From positions 310,001-374,000 of the forward strand of contig NZ_CBCPJJ010000008.1 of NCBI RefSeq assembly GCF_965118895.1: a DNA stretch of 64,000 nt. Reading direction: 5' to 3'. Position 1 is the stretch's first letter; each line of letters opens with the position of its first letter. The stretch is from Rahnella inusitata_A. Its GTDB lineage: Bacteria; Pseudomonadota; Gammaproteobacteria; Enterobacterales; Enterobacteriaceae. Positions 26,607 to 35,279 of the stretch are shown piece by piece. The notes beneath the pieces are model-generated. The model worked only from the letters and a program-made list of their open reading frames with translations. It searched no databases and was not told the DNA's origin. Made by a program: the position numbers and the translations under genes.

Positions 26607-28997
26607 TTAGCTGGCCATTTTATCAGCGACATGAGTGACAACGTCACCTGAAAAACGCAGCTGATTCACTCCGCTAAGCACCCTTTCAGGCGTGGCAGGC
26701 GCGTCGATGTGCGGGTGAACACAGTAATTGGCGAGACTGGCCACCGCGTCTTTAATCGCGCACCAGACCGAAATGCCGAGCATAAACGGCGGTTCACCGA
26801 CGGCTTTGGAATGGAAAACCGTGTCTTCCGGATTCTTGCGGTTCTCCACCAGCTTCACGCGCAGATCCTGCGGAATGTCACCGATTGCCGGAATCTTGTA
26901 AGCCGCCGGACCGCTGGTCATCAGCCGCCCCTGGTCATTCCACACCAGTTCCTCGGTGGTCAGCCAGCCCATGCCTTGCACGAATCCGCCCTCAACCTGC
27001 CCGATATCAATGGCCGGATTCAGCGAATCGCCCACGTCGTGCAAGATATCAGCGCGCAGCAGCCGGTATTCGCCGGTCAGCGTATCGACCAGCACTTCGG
27101 CGCAGGCCGCGCCGTAGGAGAAATAATAGAACGGATGCCCGGCCGCTTTACTGCGATCGTAGAAAATCTTCGGCGTTTTGTAATAACCGGTGCTGGAAAG
27201 CGGCACCTGATTGAGCCAGCACTGAGTGGCGACCTGCTCAAAACTGAAATACAGATCTTTTACCCGCACCTGGCCGTTGCTGAATTCCACATCATTTTCA
27301 TCCGCGCCGTGAACGCGCATCAGCATCTCAACCATCCGCCCTTTGATGATTTCTGCGGCATTTTGCGCGGCTTTTCCGTTGAGATCGGCCCCCGATGACG
27401 CTGCGGTCGGCGAGGTATTCGGCACTTTGCCGGTGTCGGTGGCGGTTATCTGGATACGGCTGATATCTACCTGAAATACCTCGGCGACAACCTGTGCCAC
27501 TTTGGTATTCAGCCCCTGACCCATTTCGGTGCCGCCGTGGTTGAGCTGAATACTGCCGTCGGTGTAAACCAGCACCAGCGCACCCGCCTGATTAAGAAAG
27601 CTGGCGGTGAATGAAATGCCGAATTTCACCGGTGTCAGCGCCAGACCTTTCTTCAGATAAGGATTTACACGGTTAAATTCAGTGACAGCGTCACGTCTGA
27701 CGGCGTATTCCGCACTCTCTTCCAACTGCTGCGTTATTTCCTGCAACAGGTTTTGCCCGACGGGCTGATGGTAATGTGTAACGTTGCGGGTTTCCTGTCC
27801 GTAATAATTGTTCTTGCGAACTGTCAGCGGATCTAACGCCAGCTCGCGGGCAATGTGATCGACTATATGCTCGATCGCCACAATCCCCTGCGGGCCACCA
27901 AATCCGCGGTAAGCGGTGTTGGACGCCATATTCGTTTTGCAGCGATAGCCGGTGATCAGCGCATCGCCGAGGTAGTACGCGTTGTCGGAATGGAACATGG
28001 CGCGATCGACGATAGAACCGGACAGATCCAGCGAATAGCCGCAGTTCGCCGCCAGTTTGATGTCGATACCATGGATCACACCTTCGTCTGTAAAGCCGAC
28101 GTCGTAGCTGACGTGAAACGGATGCCGTTTGCCGGTGATCAGCATGTCATCCTGCCTTGCCAGACGCATTTTCGCCGGGCGTCCGGTGAGATGTGCCGCC
28201 AGCGCCGCCAGACAGGCGGTGCCCGCCGCCTGAGTTTCTTTGCCACCAAACCCGCCGCCCATGCGGCGCATATCCACCACCACTTTATGCATTGGCAAAT
28301 CCAGCACCGAGGCGACCAGTTTTTGCACTTCGGTCGGGTGCTGCGTCGAGCTGTACACCAGCATCGCGCCATCTTCACCGGGCATCACAGAGGCAATCTG
28401 TGTTTCCAGATAAAAATGCTCCTGCCCGCCGATTTCCAGTTCACCCTGCAAACGGTGTTTCGCCGAGGCCAGCGCCATCTGTGCATCGCCGCGTTTATGC
28501 TGATGCGGCTCTTCGACGTAATGTTCAAGCGCCAGCGCCTGTTTAATGGTCAGCACAGCATCACGCATCTGATATTCCACCTTCGCCAGCGCCACGGCGG
28601 CGCGGGCGGCGTCCATCGAGGTGGCAGCGACCACCAGCACTATCTGCCCGACGTACTCCACGCAGCCCTGCGCCATCAGCGGATCGCCATGAGTCAGTGG
28701 TGCGATATCCAGATTGCCCGGCACATCTTCTGCAGTCATGACCCGCACCACGCCGGGCACGGTGTAACAAGCCTCGGTATCGATATGCACAATATCGGCG
28801 TGCGCGTGCGGGCTGAGCAGTGGCACCAGATGCAGCTGATTGGGGAATTCCAGCCGGTCATCGACGTATATTGCTTCACCTGTTACGTGTTTATCGGCAC
28901 TTTCGTGACGCTGACTTTTGCCGACGCCGCTCTGTAAACCGGCGCGGAACAGCGCTTCCATCTGCTGTTGCGAGAGTGAAGGTTTGGATTCAGACAT
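26607..28997 (-). CDS. xdhB: Xanthine dehydrogenase, molybdenum-binding subunit
   Basis: A 796-residue large subunit that oxidises hypoxanthine to xanthine and xanthine to urate at a molybdopterin site. Seen: 'GVGKSQRHESADKHVTGEAIYVDD' start of the aldehyde-oxidase a/b hammerhead, 'RMGGGFGGKETQA', 'NTAYRGFGGPQG', 'GGTEMGQGLNTK' and the C-terminal 'SKAVGEPPFMLG' with the catalytic glutamate. The start overlaps the end of xdhA by 8 bp. Naming follows the proteobacterial xdhA (small), xdhB (large), xdhC order. Confidence 0.95.
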   Translation of the reverse strand: MSESKPSLSQQQMEALFRAGLQSGVGKSQRHESADKHVTGEAIYVDDRLEFPNQLHLVPLLSPHAHADIVHIDTEACYTVPGVVRVMTAEDVPGNLDIAPLTHGDPLMAQGCVEYVGQIVLVVAATSMDAARAAVALAKVEYQMRDAVLTIKQALALEHYVEEPHQHKRGDAQMALASAKHRLQGELEIGGQEHFYLETQIASVMPGEDGAMLVYSSTQHPTEVQKLVASVLDLPMHKVVVDMRRMGGGFGGKETQAAGTACLAALAAHLTGRPAKMRLARQDDMLITGKRHPFHVSYDVGFTDEGVIHGIDIKLAANCGYSLDLSGSIVDRAMFHSDNAYYLGDALITGYRCKTNMASNTAYRGFGGPQGIVAIEHIVDHIARELALDPLTVRKNNYYGQETRNVTHYHQPVGQNLLQEITQQLEESAEYAVRRDAVTEFNRVNPYLKKGLALTPVKFGISFTASFLNQAGALVLVYTDGSIQLNHGGTEMGQGLNTKVAQVVAEVFQVDISRIQITATDTGKVPNTSPTAASSGADLNGKAAQNAAEIIKGRMVEMLMRVHGADENDVEFSNGQVRVKDLYFSFEQVATQCWLNQVPLSSTGYYKTPKIFYDRSKAAGHPFYYFSYGAACAEVLVDTLTGEYRLLRADILHDVGDSLNPAIDIGQVEGGFVQGMGWLTTEELVWNDQGRLMTSGPAAYKIPAIGDIPQDLRVKLVENRKNPEDTVFHSKAVGEPPFMLGISVWCAIKDAVASLANYCVHPHIDAPATPERVLSGVNQLRFSGDVVTHVADKMAS

Positions 28998-30393
28998 AGT
29001 GAGTTACCCGCATCAGCGTTTCAGGAGAGGTCATTTCGATATGGCAGCGGCGCAGCAAATTTTTTGCCACCTGCATGCGGTATTCACGGCTGGCGCGAAA
29101 ATCGCTGATCGGCGTGAAATCCTGTTCAAGCGCCTGACAGGCGCGTTCAATTGTCGCGGTCTGCCACGGCTGACCGAGCAACCGGGCCTCACAGCCGGTC
29201 GCACGCTTCGCCACTTCCGCCATTCCGCCAAAAGCGATACGGGCATGGATCACTACGCCGTTTTGCACTTCGATGTGCAGCGCGGCGCACACCGCTGAAA
29301 TATCGTCTTCAAGACGTTTCGAGACTTTATACACCCGCAGCTGACGCGCCGCTGACGTCGCACGCGGAATGCGGATTTGCTCGATAAACTCGCCAGGCTG
29401 TAGTGCCGTTTTACGGTAACCGAGGAAAAAATGCTCCAGCGGCAATTCGCGTTGCTGCGAGCCAAGCCGCAGCAGCAGCGTCGCACCCAGCGCCAGCAAG
29501 ACCGGTCCGCCGTCGCCGATGGGCGAAGCATTGGCGATATTGCCGCCGAATGTGCCCTGATTGCGGATCTGCTCCGAGGCAAAGCGTTCGAGCAGGTCGC
29601 CGAATTCCGGGAATTCATCACGCAGAACTGGCAGACACTGACTGAGGGTGGCCGCTGCGCCGATGTGAATAGCCTGATCGGTCAGCGTAATACGTTTCAG
29701 CTCATCAATGTGGCTGAGGGACATCAGTTTTGGCAGCCGCTGAAAGCGTTGCGTGACCTCCAGCGCCAGATCGGTGCCGCCAGCCACCAGACGGGCATCA
29801 GGTTCTGTAATGAATAACTGCGCCAGCTGTTCGATGCAGGTCGGCTGCTCAGTGGCAGAAATAGCCCGCAGTTTTTGCAGCGTATTCAACGCATCCGCGT
29901 CAAACTGATCGGCCTGCGGCTGCTGGCAAATGTCTTTCGCCGCCGCCATAATCGGGCGATAGCCGGTGCAGCGGCAAAGATTGCCGGACAGCGCCTGCTG
30001 TGTGTGTTCCACATCAAATGCCTGCTGTTTTTTTTCTAAAGCAAACAATGACATCACAAAGCCCGGCGTGCAGAAACCACACTGCGAGGCGTGATTTTCC
30101 ACCATCGCCTGCTGTACGTGATGCAGTTCGCCCTGATGTTTCAGATCCTCAACGGTGATCAGCTGTTTGCCGTGTATCGCAGGCATAAACGTCAGGCAGG
30201 CGTTAACCGTCCGGTAGTTCAGCGCATCACCCTGTGGTTCAGCCAGCACGACGGTACACGCGCCGCAGTCGCCGGACGCACAACCTTCTTTGGTGCCGCA
30301 GCGCCCGGCGTTCTGCCGCAGATACTGTAAGACGGTCGTGTCGGCTGGCAGATTTTCAGTGTGGATCCTGCCGTTCATTAAAAATTGGATCAT
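28990..30393 (-). CDS. xdhA: Xanthine dehydrogenase, FeS/FAD subunit
   Basis: A 467-residue small subunit carrying electrons from the molybdenum site to NAD+. Residues 1-80 form a plant-type 2Fe-2S ferredoxin domain ('GCASGDCGACTVV'); residues 85-165 hold the second cluster ('CGFCTPGFVMSLFAL', 'LCRCTGYRPI'); about 190-360 is the FAD domain ('VAGGTDLALEV', 'GGNIANASPIGD'); the C-terminus is the CO-dehydrogenase flavoprotein C domain. Overlaps the TetR gene by 4 bp (ATGA). Confidence 0.95.
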   Translation of the reverse strand: MIQFLMNGRIHTENLPADTTVLQYLRQNAGRCGTKEGCASGDCGACTVVLAEPQGDALNYRTVNACLTFMPAIHGKQLITVEDLKHQGELHHVQQAMVENHASQCGFCTPGFVMSLFALEKKQQAFDVEHTQQALSGNLCRCTGYRPIMAAAKDICQQPQADQFDADALNTLQKLRAISATEQPTCIEQLAQLFITEPDARLVAGGTDLALEVTQRFQRLPKLMSLSHIDELKRITLTDQAIHIGAAATLSQCLPVLRDEFPEFGDLLERFASEQIRNQGTFGGNIANASPIGDGGPVLLALGATLLLRLGSQQRELPLEHFFLGYRKTALQPGEFIEQIRIPRATSAARQLRVYKVSKRLEDDISAVCAALHIEVQNGVVIHARIAFGGMAEVAKRATGCEARLLGQPWQTATIERACQALEQDFTPISDFRASREYRMQVAKNLLRRCHIEMTSPETLMRVTHYV

Positions 30394-31028
30394 GCGCCTT
30401 CTCCCTTCTTACAGCCGTTCAAAATCAGCGTCGTGACTTCTTCAATGATGTGCTCGCGCGCCGCGTTATCGCCTTCAAAATCGCCGTACATATGCTTCAC
30501 CTGTACCGCAAAATCCGCGTAATACTGCGTCACTGCCCAGATGTGCATGATGAACAGTCGCGCATCCAGCGGACGGATTTTCTGCAGGGCGATCCACTCG
30601 TGGATCAGGTTTTCCTTGCCGGTGATGTTTGCCGTTGCCTGCGGCCAGTATTTTTGCAAATAGTGGCCGCCGCCCAGCACTTCGCTGGTGAAAATGCGCG
30701 AAAGCTCAGGCTGGTCAAAGGAGAAGTTCAGCTTGTTGCGGATATACCGGCTGAGTACTGCGTCCGGTTCGCTGAGAGTCGGGTCGAACTGGATGATGTC
30801 ACCCCAGACTTTCAGCACCTTTTGCAGCAGCTCTTCGTAGAGTTCTTCTTTTCCGGCGATGTAGTAATGCAACTGGGCTTTTTTGATCCCGGCACGCTGA
30901 GCGATGGCCTGCGTGGTCGCCCCCTGAAAGCCCTTTTCGCTGAATTCTGCAATCGCCGCCGCATGAATATTTTCCAGCGTACGCTCACGTGCAATGCGGA
31001 TTTTGCCGACCGATTCGTTGTTCATCAT
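30390..31028 (-). CDS. RutR-like TetR-family regulator
   Basis: A 212-residue regulator with a TetR helix-turn-helix at about 15-65 ('GFQGATTQAIAQRAGIKKAQLHYYIAGKEELY' in parts) and a YcdC/RutR-type C-terminal domain ('HIWAVTQYYADFAVQV' mirrors RutR). RutR of E. coli binds uracil and thymine and controls pyrimidine and purine genes. This gene lies inside the guaD-xdhABC operon, overlapping both neighbours by 4 bp, and a RutR-like palindrome sits before guaD, so it probably controls its own operon and senses a purine or pyrimidine; the ligand is inferred. Confidence 0.85.
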   Translation of the reverse strand: MMNNESVGKIRIARERTLENIHAAAIAEFSEKGFQGATTQAIAQRAGIKKAQLHYYIAGKEELYEELLQKVLKVWGDIIQFDPTLSEPDAVLSRYIRNKLNFSFDQPELSRIFTSEVLGGGHYLQKYWPQATANITGKENLIHEWIALQKIRPLDARLFIMHIWAVTQYYADFAVQVKHMYGDFEGDNAAREHIIEEVTTLILNGCKKGEGA

Positions 31029-32359
31029 GCAGGATCCCTCGCATAGGCCAGTTCGCCGTCGATATAGGTGCAGAACACGTTGCGGTCATCGCCGAGGGTC
31101 ATCAGCACAAACAGTTTTTCGGCCAGCGTTTCGCTGTTAGCGGCGCGCAGTTTTTGCAGCGCGCTGACGCCGGGCTCGAGCACCACGAAATCCGCCTCTT
31201 TACCGGCATTGAAATTACCGATTTTGTCATCGAGATGCAGCGCCCGTGCGCCCCCTAACGTAGCGTGATAAAAGGCTTCAAAGGCGGATAAACGGTAACG
31301 TTGCAGTTGCCCGACTTTGTAGGCTTCCGACAGCGTTTCCAACATGTTGAAGGTGGTGCCCGCCCCCACATCTGTACCCATGCCGACCCGGATGTGTTTC
31401 TCCCAGGATTTCTGCAAATTAAACAGTCCACTGCCAAGAAACAGGTTGGAGGTCGGGCAAAAGGCGATGGTGGAATCGGTGTCGTGCAGGCAATCCCACT
31501 CGCTGTCATCGAGATGCAAACAGTGCGCAAACACACAGCGTTCGCCGGTCAGACCGAACTGATGATACACATCCAGATAGTGCTGATGCGCCGGGTGCAT
31601 CTCCTTCACCCACGACAGCTCCGCGACGTTTTCGCTGAGGTGGGTATGCAGATAGACGTCCGGGAACTCTTCCTTCAGCAGGCGGACTTTTTGCAGCAGC
31701 TCAGGCGAGGAGGTCGGCGCAAATCTTGGCGTCAGCGCATAACTCAGCCGCTGACGGTTGTGCCAGCGCGCGATGAGCTTACGCGTATCGGCTTCGCTTT
31801 GTTCCGGCGTTTCCAGCAAGGCGTCAGGGGCATTTTTGTCCATCATCACTTTGCCCGCCACCAGCCGCATATTGATGTCGGACGCTTCTTTAAACAGCGC
31901 ATCGACCGACTGCGGGTGCACGGTGCCGAACACCAGCGCGGTGGTAGTGCCGTTAAGTAATAACTGTTCGATGAAGAATTTCGACATGCGCCGGGAGTAA
32001 TCCGCGCAGTGATATTGCTGTTCAGTGGGGAACGTGTAGCGCTGAAGCCATTCAAGCAACTGCTCGCCGTAGGCGCCGATCATTTCGGTTTGCGGATAGT
32101 GGATGTGGGTATCGACAAAACCCGGCACGATCAGCTTGTCGCGATAATCATCTATTTCCAGACCGTCGGTGTGCCGCGCCTGCGAAAGCTTTGCCTCACC
32201 CTCAAGCCATTCGCCCAGCCAGACGATATGCCCGCCGCTCAGCAGCATCAGTCCGTCTTCGATATAGCGCACCTGCGCCTCAAGATCCTGCGGGTGTAAT
32301 ACCGGTTCACGGATATCAAAGAAGTTTCCGCGAACCGCGCGGGTGATGATTTGACTCAT
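31025..32359 (-). CDS. guaD: Guanine deaminase
   Basis: A 444-residue amidohydrolase (E. coli GuaD 439) that deaminates guanine to xanthine. Zinc and active-site motifs are kept: 'VDTHIHYPQTEM', 'HTHLSENV', 'FAHCLHLDD' and 'GMGTDVGAGTTF', plus 'TPRFAPTSS'. The ATG at 32359 has AAGGG about seven bases upstream; an in-frame start 26 codons earlier falls in the promoter. First gene of guaD-tetR-xdhA-xdhB-xdhC, which together take guanine through xanthine to urate. Confidence 0.96.
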   Translation of the reverse strand: MSQIITRAVRGNFFDIREPVLHPQDLEAQVRYIEDGLMLLSGGHIVWLGEWLEGEAKLSQARHTDGLEIDDYRDKLIVPGFVDTHIHYPQTEMIGAYGEQLLEWLQRYTFPTEQQYHCADYSRRMSKFFIEQLLLNGTTTALVFGTVHPQSVDALFKEASDINMRLVAGKVMMDKNAPDALLETPEQSEADTRKLIARWHNRQRLSYALTPRFAPTSSPELLQKVRLLKEEFPDVYLHTHLSENVAELSWVKEMHPAHQHYLDVYHQFGLTGERCVFAHCLHLDDSEWDCLHDTDSTIAFCPTSNLFLGSGLFNLQKSWEKHIRVGMGTDVGAGTTFNMLETLSEAYKVGQLQRYRLSAFEAFYHATLGGARALHLDDKIGNFNAGKEADFVVLEPGVSALQKLRAANSETLAEKLFVLMTLGDDRNVFCTYIDGELAYARDPA

Positions 32360-32428
32360 GGCATAGCCCTTTTCTGCAACATTCTGATTGATGACTGATA
32401 ACAGAATATTTGCAAAGCTTATGCCAAA

Positions 32429-32446
32429 TCTGACCATTCGGTCAGA
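32429..32446. promoter_or_regulatory. RutR-like operator upstream of guaD
   Basis: Perfect 7-bp inverted repeat TCTGACC (32429-32435) and GGTCAGA (32440-32446) around ATTC. Its centre, TGACCATTCGGTCA, differs by little from the RutR consensus TTGACCANNTGGTCAA. It lies 70 bp before the guaD start and just after the convergent end of the ROK gene, fitting control by the RutR-like protein encoded in the operon. Confidence 0.75.
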
Positions 32447-32476
32447 CCGTCTGGATGTTTTTTACTGCGGGGAGAT

Positions 32477-33664
32477 TTATTTCAGCAGCACTTCGTACTG
32501 CGGATTGAATTCATCGAAAATCGGCAATGCGGCGGCTCCGAGCGCAGCGGTGTCACTGCCGGACATCCCCAGGCGAATACGCGCGTGCTGCGGATAGCGG
32601 CTGCGCACAGAGTTGTAGAGCGGCGTCAGGCGCTGTATCAGCTTCTCGACCAGCGGTTTCGGCATGGTGCCGCCGATAATGACGCACTGCGCGTCGAACA
32701 CGCATTCCATGATATTGATGGCCTGACAGGCGGGTTCAACGGCAGTATCCAGCCATTGACTGAAGCGTTTTTCGTCCACTTCCAGCAGATCTTCGGGCAT
32801 GGCTGATGCCGGATCTAATCCGCAAGCTTCGTAAGCCGCCTGCAAAGAAAGGTAACGTTCGAGGCACCCTTTGTTGCCGCAATAGCATTCGCGTCCGCCC
32901 GGTTGCACCACAATGTGGCCGACCTCGCCCGCATTGTGTGCATGACCGGTGTAAATTCGCCCGTCGGTGAAGATGCCTGCCCCCAGACCGGTGCCGATAT
33001 ACAGATACACAAAGGATGATAATTGCTTGGCTACGCCGTGAAAACGCTCGCCGATGGCGGCCACGGTGGCATCATTTTCGAGAGTCACCGGCCAGCCTGT
33101 TGCCGCGCTCAGATGCGCTTCGATATCGACGTCGTCCCATCCGTGCAGCGTGGTCGGGCCTTGCGATGAAATCCCCTCCACGCCGAATGGCCCCGGCATC
33201 ACCACGCCAATGCCCAACATTTTCCGCCAGTCGATTTTCACCTGTTGGCGCATTTCTTGCAGTACCTGATCAATCAGAGCCAGCGTGGGCTCTGGCTGCG
33301 GTTTCTGTACCCGGATCAGGCTGCGAAAGCGGACCGAACCGGTGAGATCGACCAGCACAATCAGCAGCGACTGATGATCAAGATGGATGCCAATGGAATA
33401 GGCGCTGTCAGGATTGAGTGTCAGTGGCGTTGCTGGTTGACCACGTCCGCCCTCGCGGCGCGGCAGATGGGAGGAGAGGATCCCCGCCTGTTCGAGCTCG
33501 GTGGCGATGTTGGACACGGTTTGTGGCGTAAGCGACGTCAGCCGGGCAATTTCGGCGCGGGTCAGTTCACCGTTGAGACGAATAGCTTCAATCACGACCC
33601 GACGATTGTGAGCACGGGCGTGCTCAAGATTGGTACCCGACGTTGTAATCACATCTCTCTCCAC
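32477..33664 (-). CDS. ROK-family transcriptional repressor
   Basis: A 395-residue NagC/Mlc/XylR-type protein. An N-terminal winged helix (about 20-75, 'LTRAEIARLTSLTPQTVSNIATELEQAGIL' in parts) precedes the ROK sugar-kinase-like fold with 'YIGTGLGAGIFTDGRIYTG', 'HNAGEVGHIVVQPGG' and the zinc cluster 'CYCGNKGCLERYLS'. It would bind a sugar and release DNA. It is divergent from the CUT1 sugar operon, and identical palindromes lie before both genes, so it likely represses that operon and itself. It ends close to the guaD promoter but points toward it. Confidence 0.9.
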   Translation of the reverse strand: MERDVITTSGTNLEHARAHNRRVVIEAIRLNGELTRAEIARLTSLTPQTVSNIATELEQAGILSSHLPRREGGRGQPATPLTLNPDSAYSIGIHLDHQSLLIVLVDLTGSVRFRSLIRVQKPQPEPTLALIDQVLQEMRQQVKIDWRKMLGIGVVMPGPFGVEGISSQGPTTLHGWDDVDIEAHLSAATGWPVTLENDATVAAIGERFHGVAKQLSSFVYLYIGTGLGAGIFTDGRIYTGHAHNAGEVGHIVVQPGGRECYCGNKGCLERYLSLQAAYEACGLDPASAMPEDLLEVDEKRFSQWLDTAVEPACQAINIMECVFDAQCVIIGGTMPKPLVEKLIQRLTPLYNSVRSRYPQHARIRLGMSGSDTAALGAAALPIFDEFNPQYEVLLK

Positions 33665-33702
33665 GGTGAAGACCTTGCGGGCAGTATGCGGAGAGTGATT
33701 AC

Positions 33703-33719
33703 AGCAATCAAATTGATTT
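33703..33719. promoter_or_regulatory. ROK operator candidate, proximal to the repressor gene
   Basis: The 17-mer AGCAATCAAATTGATTT contains the odd palindrome AATCAA-A-TTGATT. It is repeated exactly at 33908-33924, 205 bp away, before the sugar-binding protein gene. The location 40 bp before the repressor start suits autoregulation; the spacing would also allow DNA looping. Confidence 0.7.
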
Positions 33720-33907
33720 TATAATTATCAGTATATGAATTTGACGGTGTCATCACAGCTTTGAATGTTATTGGCATGTTAATAATAATCGCCAGTCACT
33801 ATTCATTTGCAGCAGTTTTGAGATTCACCTTCAGACCCAGTAGCACAATCCGGCAGGGACGCAGGGACTGGCAGAAATAGGCCTTCCCATTTTTTTTAGC
33901 CGATTAA

Positions 33908-33924
33908 AGCAATCAAATTGATTT
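33908..33924. promoter_or_regulatory. ROK operator candidate, before the sugar ABC operon
   Basis: Second exact copy of AGCAATCAAATTGATTT, ending 31 bp before the start codon of the binding-protein gene, where it would overlap or follow the promoter. The pair marks the divergent genes as one regulon. Confidence 0.72.
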
Positions 33925-33955
33925 AATAAACTTAACCCTGTTTCGGAGAATGACG

Positions 33956-35206
33956 ATGAGCCTGCGACTTACCCCAGCGGCGACCCTGTGCGCCCTTTCT
34001 GCCCTGACTTTTGGTTATTCGGCCAGCGTGCTGGCGGACACGACCCTTAGCGCCCTGTTCATGACCCAGGCGGCGTACAGCGAAGCGGATATCCGCGCGA
34101 TGACCGCTGATTTCACCAAACTGCACCCGGACATCAAAGTGAATCTGGAGTTTGTGCCGTACGAAGCGCTGCACGACAAAATCGTCGCCGCACGCGGTGC
34201 CGGTGACAAAGGCTATGACGTGGTGCTGTTCGATGCGATCTGGCCTGCCGAATTCAACAAGTACGGCCTGTTGCAGGACGTCACCGCGCGTATTCCGGCC
34301 GAAGAGAGCAATAAGATCTTCGACGGTGCAATTTCCACCGTGACTTACAAAGACAAGCGCTGGGGGATGCCGTGGATCCTCGACACCAAATATCTCTATT
34401 ACAACAAAGCCATGCTGGCGAAGGCCGGGATCACGACGCCACCGGCCACCTGGGCTGACGTTGAGAAGCAGTCGGCCATCCTGAAAGAAAAAGGTATTGT
34501 GAAATATCCACTGGTGTGGAGCTGGTCGCAGTCTGAAGCGCTGCTGTGTGACTACACCACGCTGGTCTCCGCCTTCAAAGGCGATTTCTATCAAGACGGA
34601 AAGCTTAACTTCACTAACTCCGGCGCCATGAAAGCCATCAATTACATGAAAGAGACGCTGGATAAAGGGCTGACCAACCCGAACTCCCGCGAGTATCTGG
34701 AAGAAGACGTGCGCAAGTCCTTCTCCAACGGTGATGCGGCGTTCGCGCTGAACTGGACATACATGTACAACATGGCCAATGACCCCAAACAGAGCAAAGT
34801 CGCGGGTGACGTCGGCGTAGTTCCGGCTCCGGGGGGGGAAGCGGGCGGCGCATCCGGCGTCAACGGCTCGATGGGTCTGGGTATCGCCAAAGCCAGTGCG
34901 CATCCTGATCAGGCGTGGGAATTTATCAGCTACATGACCTCCCAGCCGGTGCAGAACAAATACGCCAAGCTGAGCCTGCCGATCTGGAAATCCTCTTATG
35001 ACGATCCGGCGGTGCAGAAAGATCAGGAACAGCTGATCGCCGCCGCCAAAACCTCGCTGAACGTGATGTTGTCGCGTCCAGTGACGGCGGATTACTCCCG
35101 CTTGTCCAACATTTTGCAGCAAAACATTCAGGCGGTATTGCAGGGTAAAACCCCGGCGCAGGACGGTATGGAAGCCGCAACCAAAGCCGCCGATCGTTTA
35201 CGTTAA
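33956..35206 (+). CDS. Sugar ABC transporter, periplasmic binding protein
   Basis: A 416-residue family 1 solute-binding protein with a signal peptide (about 1-25, 'LCALSALTFGYSASVLA' then DTT). Features: 'YDVVLFDAIWPAEFNKYGLL', 'GMPWILDTKYLYYNKAMLAKAG' (typical CUT1 binding proteins) and 'FSNGDAAFALNWTYMYNM'. The ATG at 33956 lies six bases after GGAGA; an ATG six bases earlier is too close to it. First of five co-directional genes; a strong hairpin follows. The sugar is not identifiable, but a CUT1 system with a kinase points to a mono- or disaccharide, or a polyol. Confidence 0.9.
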   Translation: MSLRLTPAATLCALSALTFGYSASVLADTTLSALFMTQAAYSEADIRAMTADFTKLHPDIKVNLEFVPYEALHDKIVAARGAGDKGYDVVLFDAIWPAEFNKYGLLQDVTARIPAEESNKIFDGAISTVTYKDKRWGMPWILDTKYLYYNKAMLAKAGITTPPATWADVEKQSAILKEKGIVKYPLVWSWSQSEALLCDYTTLVSAFKGDFYQDGKLNFTNSGAMKAINYMKETLDKGLTNPNSREYLEEDVRKSFSNGDAAFALNWTYMYNMANDPKQSKVAGDVGVVPAPGGEAGGASGVNGSMGLGIAKASAHPDQAWEFISYMTSQPVQNKYAKLSLPIWKSSYDDPAVQKDQEQLIAAAKTSLNVMLSRPVTADYSRLSNILQQNIQAVLQGKTPAQDGMEAATKAADRLR

Positions 35207-35240
35207 TTGCTTTTCACCACACTCTTAAGCCAACACTACA

Positions 35241-35267
35241 GCCCGTCATCTCCCCATGATGACGGGC
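35241..35267 (+). other. Hairpin between binding-protein and permease genes
   Basis: A perfect 10-bp stem GCCCGTCATC and GATGACGGGC around a 7-base loop, without a T run. Stem-loops here usually protect the binding-protein mRNA and lower expression of the permeases. Two ATGs lie within the structure and are therefore poor starts for the next gene. Confidence 0.7.
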
Positions 35268-35279
35268 CGGGAATCAAGC

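Noticed and set aside
27855..28937. 360-codon open frame antisense to xdhB
   Set aside because: Shadow frame with low-complexity His- and Arg-rich composition; xdhB is intact.
33932..35122. 396-codon open frame antisense to the sugar-binding protein gene
   Set aside because: Shadow frame; the plus-strand protein has a signal peptide and family motifs.
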